64,000 nt of DNA from Helicoverpa zea. Lineage: Eukaryota; Arthropoda; Insecta; Lepidoptera; Noctuidae. The notes under the pieces were generated by a model. It searched no databases. It was not told the origin of the DNA and worked only from the letters and a program-made list of their open reading frames with translations. Shown here piece by piece: positions 57,857-64,000 of the stretch (the first letter of the stretch is position 1; the number at the start of each line of letters is the position of its first letter). The DNA is taken from NCBI RefSeq assembly GCF_022581195.2, contig NC_061452.1, forward strand, positions 4,533,501 to 4,597,500, written 5' to 3'. The position numbers and the translations under genes are program-made.

Positions 57857-60800
57857 CTCAACTGTTTTTACTTTTCCTTCAAAAAGAAACAAATGCAAAT
57901 CGACTTGAGCTGCCATCGTTCACTCACTCGTAATCATGATCTGTAATGGTACAGCGAGCTCGTCATCAACCACTTCCTATATTACATTTGTTGGTTACGG
58001 AAGCTTGGCATTGCATAATAGCACGAGCTATTTCTGTTATCTTTGCCACAGTTTTTATACAACTCAATGTTATCGACGCTTTTGTGATAAAACTGTGATT
58101 CATTGTATCAGTAGACAGATAAACCGATCAAGTTTTTCGTATCTTAAACTTGTAAGGATGTCCATCAAGCAAATTGTTATTGTTTTAAGCTAAATGCCTT
58201 GTCCATTTGGATGGACAAATGATCAATTTAATGTCTGATTCGAAAATCCGGACGACTAGTCGAAATTGATCAAATTATATATGCCGTAATACTTATTACA
58301 TGTGTAACCTGTGTTAATAAATACATTACATTTATGCGTACATAAATATTTCATCGTGTTTTACAAAACGTATTCATACATTTAAAGCCGACTGCAGATA
58401 GACGTGTATTTTTATTCGCAGCTATGAAAAGAGTAATGAACTTTAAAAATGCATCGCTGACTGCGATCCGGTGCATCGCATGCATTGTCACGTTCTCGTT
58501 AGTGATCGTCTAGCTCCATATGTATCCTCCTCCTATACAGGCTGCAACATAATTAATATGAATGCAAAAGCTGGAGTTTGTGTGTTCCTTAATTTCATTG
58601 GACGCTCTAATCTTTAGAAAAATGATATTTTGATCGCCTTTTCTTTCGTAGAACTCGAAAACTTTAACCACTTGGCTGTCTACCATGCAGACACAATAGT
58701 TAAACAATGGATCGGTGTGTATCACATACGACTCATGGGACAGGGAAGTTGGACTTTCATACCTTATTATATCTTTTCATAGCTCAGCATTCATCTCTAG
58801 GAACTACACCAAGCAATAGAGAGAAAATGTGTGGTTGGTTTATGTGACGCGCTTGTTTGAGAGTCACGGGCAAGTGAACCCGAGGCCCATAGCTAATCAT
58901 TAGTATCCTGTAACAGGCTGTCGTCAAGGGTGATAACGTTTACATTAGCTATGTTATCAACTGTCAATGTCAGTGCCATATAATCGTAATAATATGATAG
59001 CGTTTTATTACAAACTGTAACCAAATCCTTACTGGCTCGATATGGCAATATATAATAGGTTATGTGTGCTGTTAAGCTTTCATACTTATAGCGTTTGCTG
59101 GTATTATGTAGGTCTGTATGAAATATCCTGAGCCTTAAGCCTTGTTCAGAACGAGATTCTGTATACATGCTTTCAGAGGTAGTCCAAGATTAAGTATATT
59201 CACACTTTCGTTGTGTTGTTACCTACATTGATTCAACAATACCGGACTGTAATGCGAGAAATATAGAATTCTTTTCATTTCTTCACAGTGATTTTGGTAA
59301 TGTTCATCCTCCTGCCCTTAACTCAATCAAATTAAAAACTTGGTTATGTCATCACCAGCAGAGAAGAACGATAATAATTACAGCGGACTCCCGTAGGCTA
59401 ATTGTTCGAAGTAATTTCTGTCCACGTTTAAATATTTATTGTAAAATATCAATTAATATTGCAAGAAGCCAAGGTAACCTAGGAATTAACATACTAGTCT
59501 AATTTGCGGAACATGTGTAAGGCATAGTGTTAATTTTATTATGGAGTGGGTGAGTTTCCTTTTGATATGGCAACTAGGAAATTAAACAAGATGTTTAAAA
59601 TGCTGCCTAAAAATGTAACACAACCACGATCAATTTTATTGAGGTAAATTAATTAGTACCGTGTACGAATACATGTGATATTAAAAACTTTATATACCAT
59701 CATATATATCATACCTATTTGTGTAGTTTGAAAGTGTTTTTATTGTGACAATTTTAACCTAAAACGCTGATTAGAAAATGATCATTTAGGTATTACGATT
59801 GATCATCCATATTTCTCTCGTCTACTCTCTATGACAGTACCTAAATCAGTGTTGAAAGGAAGACCAATTTAACCGAGATAGGGTACAATTGCTGATCCGC
59901 TCCACTAACATGATTTGCGGCGGCTAAATCGATTAGTTTGTATATGTAGGTCACGTATTTAGCTTCTAGAATCTAGGCTCTGGATCCCTCTATGTCAATT
60001 ACACTTTAGACTTGGACAGAGTTCATGGCTTCAGAAAGTCATTTTAGGCTTAAGAACAAATCGTAGGAGAATAGAATTAAAATTCTAATCCAAATAGTAG
60101 GAGGCAGGAAGTAAAATAAGTTCCATATTTATTTTACTTCCTAAACAAAAAACGAAAGGGTAAATGAAACAAATCACATGCAAAAAAAACCGTAATCCTA
60201 TCCGTGGTTCGCCGCAAGACTGTCATAGCTCCACAGATAAAAAATTAAAACAATAATAACGGTAATTTGTACTGAGTAAAATGTCCGCTTTGCAAATTAA
60301 ATAGACAAGACCGTTAAGCGGGCGTTTTATTTTTTTACAATCGCAAATGGTATCGAGGTCGTATTTTTTGTTGGAACATCTGACAGCATTAAAATGTAAT
60401 GTAGACCATTACTCTATGATAGGTAGGTACGGTTTTGAGTTTATTATATTTAACTATACATTTAAACGTACATAACACGATTATATTAGAGTAATTATAT
60501 ACCTCGAAGTTTCACTGTACATACTCATCCATTTCGTGTTTATACGCAATTCAGTCCATCAGGTCTATTATTTAAATTCTTTTTTTTATTGCGTGGGCTG
60601 TAAGATTAATTATTATCTGACAAGCTCGTATCAGAGTTTTTAACTGTCTTCCAAAATAGGAGGATGTTCTCTTTCGGATGTCTGCATTGTTTTCGAATTC
60701 GCATCGAATTAGTCCCTCTGCTACGAACTAAGCAAATTACGATTTAGGACTAAAATTGCGAAAGTGCAATCTACGGATAATTCTTGAGACAAATCAGTTA

Positions 60801-61061
60801 AAAACCAACATCAGTGAGCTTCCTTGGAATACTTTAGATTGATGACAGAACGAGTATTTTTATGAAACTTCCACGCAATAGTTGAGATCATCTTGTCAAA
60901 TGAATCACGAGCTTAGTTCAATATCACACTCGCTTCACATTTTACATAGTACCAATTTTTATGACGTCTAAATCTAAAGATGACGATAAAAGTGTTTGCG
61001 TCAAATCTTGAATAGAAGTAGTAGATGCTCAAGATTAAGAAAGTCGAAAAAATTGTATAGC
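57857..61061. other. Intergenic stretch without recognised genes
   Basis: AT-rich and without clear repeats. ORFs such as 57936-58193 and 58893-59168 lack motifs and splice partners. Confidence 0.35.
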
Positions 61062-61073
61062 TAAGTAGCACTT

Positions 61074-61115
61074 CATCATCTCCCGAGCCTTTTCCCAAAT
61101 ATGTTGGGGTTGGGT
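61074..61115 (-). mobile_element. 42-bp SINE-tail micro-insertion with 12-bp target duplication
   Basis: TAAGTAGCACTT occurs at 61062-61073 and 61116-61127. The insert on the - strand is CCCAACCCCAACATATTTGG then GAAAAGGCTCGGGAGATGAT and a short end, the extreme 3' end of the SINE family at 62451-62854. An extreme 5' truncation of a retrotransposed copy explains it. Confidence 0.85.
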
Positions 61116-61127
61116 TAAGTAGCACTT

Positions 61128-62084
61128 GCATAGGTACCTAGGTGTATATAAGCTCTACGATATTTTCAATGATAAATTCATGAGTACTTACTTATCTTAC
61201 GCTATTACGATCCGCTAAGAATTTTCTGGAACATGCTATAGTCAGATTTTTCAAATGACCATTCGTTTTTGTGAGAATTATACAATCCAGTAATTTGGCA
61301 TTCCCTTTTAGGTAGTTGTATTGCCAAAAGACAAAATACGGCAGTCGCTCATTCGTTTCCTAACCGCAGTATAATTTAATTCTTCAACAGGTTATTTTGT
61401 TAAAAATTATGTGTTAGTAGGAAGTGAAATTGAAGATGATGCTCATTAAATAAATCGGATGTCATTTCGCATGAGTCGTTGCGAAGAATTGATATTCATG
61501 TGTATTCATATTGTTTTGAAAATAAGAATCATTGTTATGAAAAATAGGTACACGTGCCGACATTTGTAAGCAACCAACTCTAAGCAATAATTTTCGAAAA
61601 TCTTTGACACAGAAATCTAATCATCAATTTTTGTACTGATCGTCAGTGATCGATCATACACATCACACTTGATGCAATATATAAAAACATCGACCATGGC
61701 CCCAAACCATCGTTGCTTTTCTTGGGCGTTTTCTTCATTTGATGAACGCGAAAAGCCTTTGTATGTGGGTTACAGATTTGTCGCAGTTTAAAATGTCCGA
61801 TCAAAGAGGTCTGAAGGTGAGAAGGTCTACCGATCCGCATTTTAATGAGTCACGCGTAGTATTTATTACATCATATCGTAGTCGAACCAGTCTGAGTGGG
61901 TGTGTCTGCTATTTTTACCGACTTCTGTAAAAGGAGGTTAACAAATTGTCCGCATATTTTGGGTTCGCTTTCATTAATGGGGTTTTAAATCTATTTACTT
62001 TGAGAAACTATATAAAAATAATTTAAATTGAATTTAGGTAGCCAGATAAGGTATATTCAAGTACGCTATGATGGCATATTAAAT
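61128..62084. other. Intergenic stretch, nothing recognised
   Basis: No ORF with a recognisable product. Two antisense ORFs near 61643-61930 overlap one another and lack motifs. Confidence 0.35.
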
Positions 62085-62160
62085 ACTAGCTTCTGCCCGC
62101 GACTTCGTACGCGGATCCTGTCCCTTATGCCAGCGACTACGGGGTCAGCAAAATCAAAGA
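62085..62160 (+). repeat. RTE-like 3' fragment, head only
   Basis: Starts ACTAGCTTCTGCCCGCGACT followed by TCGTACGCGGATCC, matching the head of the fragments at 24438 and 29306. The rest is diverged or lost, so the end is approximate. Confidence 0.5.
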
Positions 62161-62450
62161 TCTGAATCGTCTGATATTGAATTTTAAGGGCCCGTTGACT
62201 TGAAAACAACGGAATACGCATAACCATTAGAAACGTTCTATATATTTAATTTTTGTACTTTAACGGCAAAAGCACAGCAGACTAAACAGAACGCTGAGAA
62301 CTGAACAGCAATAGACGTGACCATAGGGATAAAAGTAGTGATTCTAATTAGTCCGCATTTAAGTTGTGTGTGGCAAAAATATTACACGTATTATTACGTA
62401 AAAAAAACATTAAATGTTACTGAGATGACAAAGTCGTGATGAGTTAGTGG

Positions 62451-62854
62451 AAGTCGTGGTGGTTTAGTGGGTAGAGAACCAATCTCTCAAGTATGAGCGT
62501 GCGTCTTTGATTCCAGGTCTGGCAAGTACCTGCCAATGCAACTTTTCTAAGTTCGTATGTACTTTCTACGTATATTTTGGATACCAATGACCGTTATTTG
62601 GAGGGGATGTTAAAGTGTAGGTTCCGGCTGTCATTGAACATTCTTGGCAGTCGTTATGGGTAGTCAGAAGCCAGTAAGTCTGACCAGTTTTACCGAGGGA
62701 TGTTGGGTTGAGCGGTTAACCGGGTTGTGGAGGTCAAATAGGCAGTCGCTCCTTGTAAAACACTGGTACTCAGTTGCATCGTGACTGGAAGTCGACCCTA
62801 ACATAATTGGGAAAAAGGCTCTTGAGATAATAACGACAATAATAATGAGATATA
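62451..62854 (+). mobile_element. Near full-length tRNA-derived lepidopteran SINE
   Basis: The 5' end has Pol III promoter-like words: an A-box-like TGGTTTAGTGGGTAGAG near 62458 and a B-box-like CTTTGATTCCAGG near 62504. The body follows with GGCTGTCATTGAACATTCTT, CAGAAGCCAGTAAGTCTGAC and GGCAGTCGCTCCTTGTAAA, and ends GACCCTAACATAATTGGG then AAAAAGGCT and an ATAATAA-rich tail. The same tail occurs in truncated form at 36731-38014 and 61074-61115. A LINE 3' end is inserted in its tail. Confidence 0.75.
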
Positions 62855-63557
62855 AGCACCGCAGGACATCTGAGGCTGATGACGGGGAGTAGCGACCCCG
62901 CGGGGCATATATACTGAGTTCTCCAGGGAGAGTATACTGTCCCCCATCTCCGGCCGGTCGGAGTGAACCATGACGGGGGTAGGTCTCACGCCTCTGGCTT
63001 GGCTTGACCATCCAGAGTGGAGTCGCTTGAGCAGGGTTAGTAGTCCTGCTCGGAGGATAGGTGCCTCGTGGTAAGTGACCCACAGGGAGCGCGTAATCTG
63101 CGTTTAAAATCCGCCGAGGTATCCTCACACTTCAGCCGCTCATGTCCCTGTTGCCCTCTTGTTGCTATTCAGTGACTGATTCCCGGGGGCCCAGTAAGTG
63201 AGCTGGCGAGTCCCCACCTGCCATTTTGACATGTGCCTAATACATTGTCATCGGCAGGTGCCATAGTTCCCGTAGTTTCCCCATTCCTAGTCCATTAGCA
63301 TCCCGTCACAATAGCCCAAGTAGTATTCATCCACAGTTAGAAATGGTATAGCACAGATTGTCTTTTTTTTTTAACGACGTCCACCGGGGATTGTCCTTGG
63401 GTTCATTTCTATAGTGTATAAAGGGATAATTGTCGGTTTTGTGTCACCATTTCATAAAAGTTGTCTCAAAAGGGCTTCAGCGTGTTGGCTTCGGCCTCAC
63501 GTTTCCCTCCCAAAAATTCGGAACTCTGTAGTCCCGAGGTCTGGAAGAGACATACAA
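62855..63557 (+). mobile_element. LINE 3'-UTR fragment inserted in the SINE tail
   Basis: Flanked by AATAATAATGAGATATA at 62838-62854 and 63558-63574 (17 bases). The insert includes GCCACTTCAGCCG-like GC-rich blocks, CCACCGGGGATTGTCCTTGG, TTCAGCGTGTTGGCTTCGGC and AGTCCCGAGGTCTGGAAGAG just before the end. I associate these words with the 3' UTR of a common lepidopteran LINE of the BMC1 type, from memory and not verified. Because the tail itself is ATAATAA-like, part of the repeated 17 bases could be the element's own tail. No coding sequence remains; the - strand ORF across it is a shadow. Confidence 0.6.
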
Positions 63558-63574
63558 AATAATAATGAGATATA

Positions 63575-63833
63575 TATAACGCAACAAATTCGGAGAGTGG
63601 GGGCTCGTGACGCCACGTCCAGGTATTTAAATTTTGTACTAAGCAGTGACTTAACACAAAATTCAAGCGTGTTATATCTTCGTTATTATTTGTTTGTGAG
63701 AAGTAGAAAAGAAAAAATACGTGTCCATTATTTTAGGGTTATCTAAAAGACCGACTAATTATATTTTTTGATTCACCATACCTATTTCATAACATTCATT
63801 TCTATACATTTCAAGTGTAGTATTGCTCTTGAA
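63575..63833. other. Unassigned sequence after the LINE fragment
   Basis: Moderately AT-rich, with overlapping ORFs that have no recognised product. It may be part of another repeat, but no boundary is visible. Confidence 0.3.
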
Positions 63834-64000
63834 GTTCCACATCAGGTGTTCCAGATCTTCGATGTTTATACGTCAAAATAGAGAGTGCTTATCAGATTGA
63901 ACCACTTTTGCTAAAACGTCATATCTTTATAAGCTATAGTCTAGCTGGGCTCCTGGGGTTCCACATCAGGTGTTTTACATCTTCAATTTTTATAAGTCAA
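63834..64000 (+). repeat. Start of a 124-bp tandem repeat
   Basis: GTTCCACATCAGGTGTT begins at 63834 and again at 63958. The following bases (ATCTTC, TTTATA, GTCAA) recur with small changes. The array runs off the right edge of the window, so the copy number is unknown. Confidence 0.7.

Noticed and set aside
62486..62524. Functional tRNA gene
   Set aside because: Only Pol III promoter-like words are present; the stems do not form a cloverleaf, and the sequence continues as a SINE body.

Overview
The window looks like moth or butterfly (Lepidoptera) nuclear DNA. It is AT-rich and intron-rich, the coding exons are small, and nearly all recognisable repeats are types I know from lepidopteran genomes: RTE-like 3' ends, a tRNA-derived SINE with its CCCAACATAGTTGGG-like tail, a repeat carrying a GTCCGTCT microsatellite, a LINE with an FP25K-like ORF1, and many short foldback/MITE elements. 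No species can be named from the sequence alone.

The only clear host protein-coding gene is on the + strand between 7750 and 19476. Six exons join with consistent splice sites and reading phases (7750-8036, 15183-15433, 16824-17080, 17474-17682, 18715-18912, 19387-19476). They give a C-terminal stretch of about 429 residues that is rich in Pro, Ser and Arg, with two short helical segments. It is probably a cytoskeletal or signalling scaffold, but I could not place the family. Its second intron end and its large first intron (8037-15182) hold a decayed antisense LINE and two MITEs; later introns hold a LINE 3' end and the GTCCGTCT repeat. A long 3' UTR probably follows, to about 21.65 kb. A well-formed tRNA-Ala(CGC) gene lies on the - strand at 23021-23091, about 30 bp from a foldback element.

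From 1 to 7.7 kb the window is non-coding apart from a 1,235-bp foldback transposon (5202-6436) with about 530-bp arms and a 5-bp target duplication. From 24 to 42 kb it is mostly non-coding, with RTE-like 3' fragments, a SINE split by a 1,165-bp hAT-like element (8-bp target duplication), and a few low-confidence ORFs. From 42 to 46 kb there are short ORFs of unknown nature, an inverted pair of AT-rich segments, and a 5'-truncated RTE copy with a 16-bp duplication.

The most striking element is a full-length non-LTR retrotransposon of the I/R1/LOA (RNase H-bearing) group at 46820-52331. Both ORFs are intact (457 and 1244 residues), all catalytic motifs are visible, and a perfect 12-bp target-site duplication flanks it. 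It looks very young and may be active. Downstream are an internally deleted DDE transposon with a small retro-insertion in its end (53.4-54.4 kb), two tiny retro-insertions with clear duplications (56.1 and 61.1 kb), a nearly complete SINE with a LINE 3' end inserted in its tail (62.45-63.57 kb), and the start of a 124-bp tandem repeat that runs off the window.
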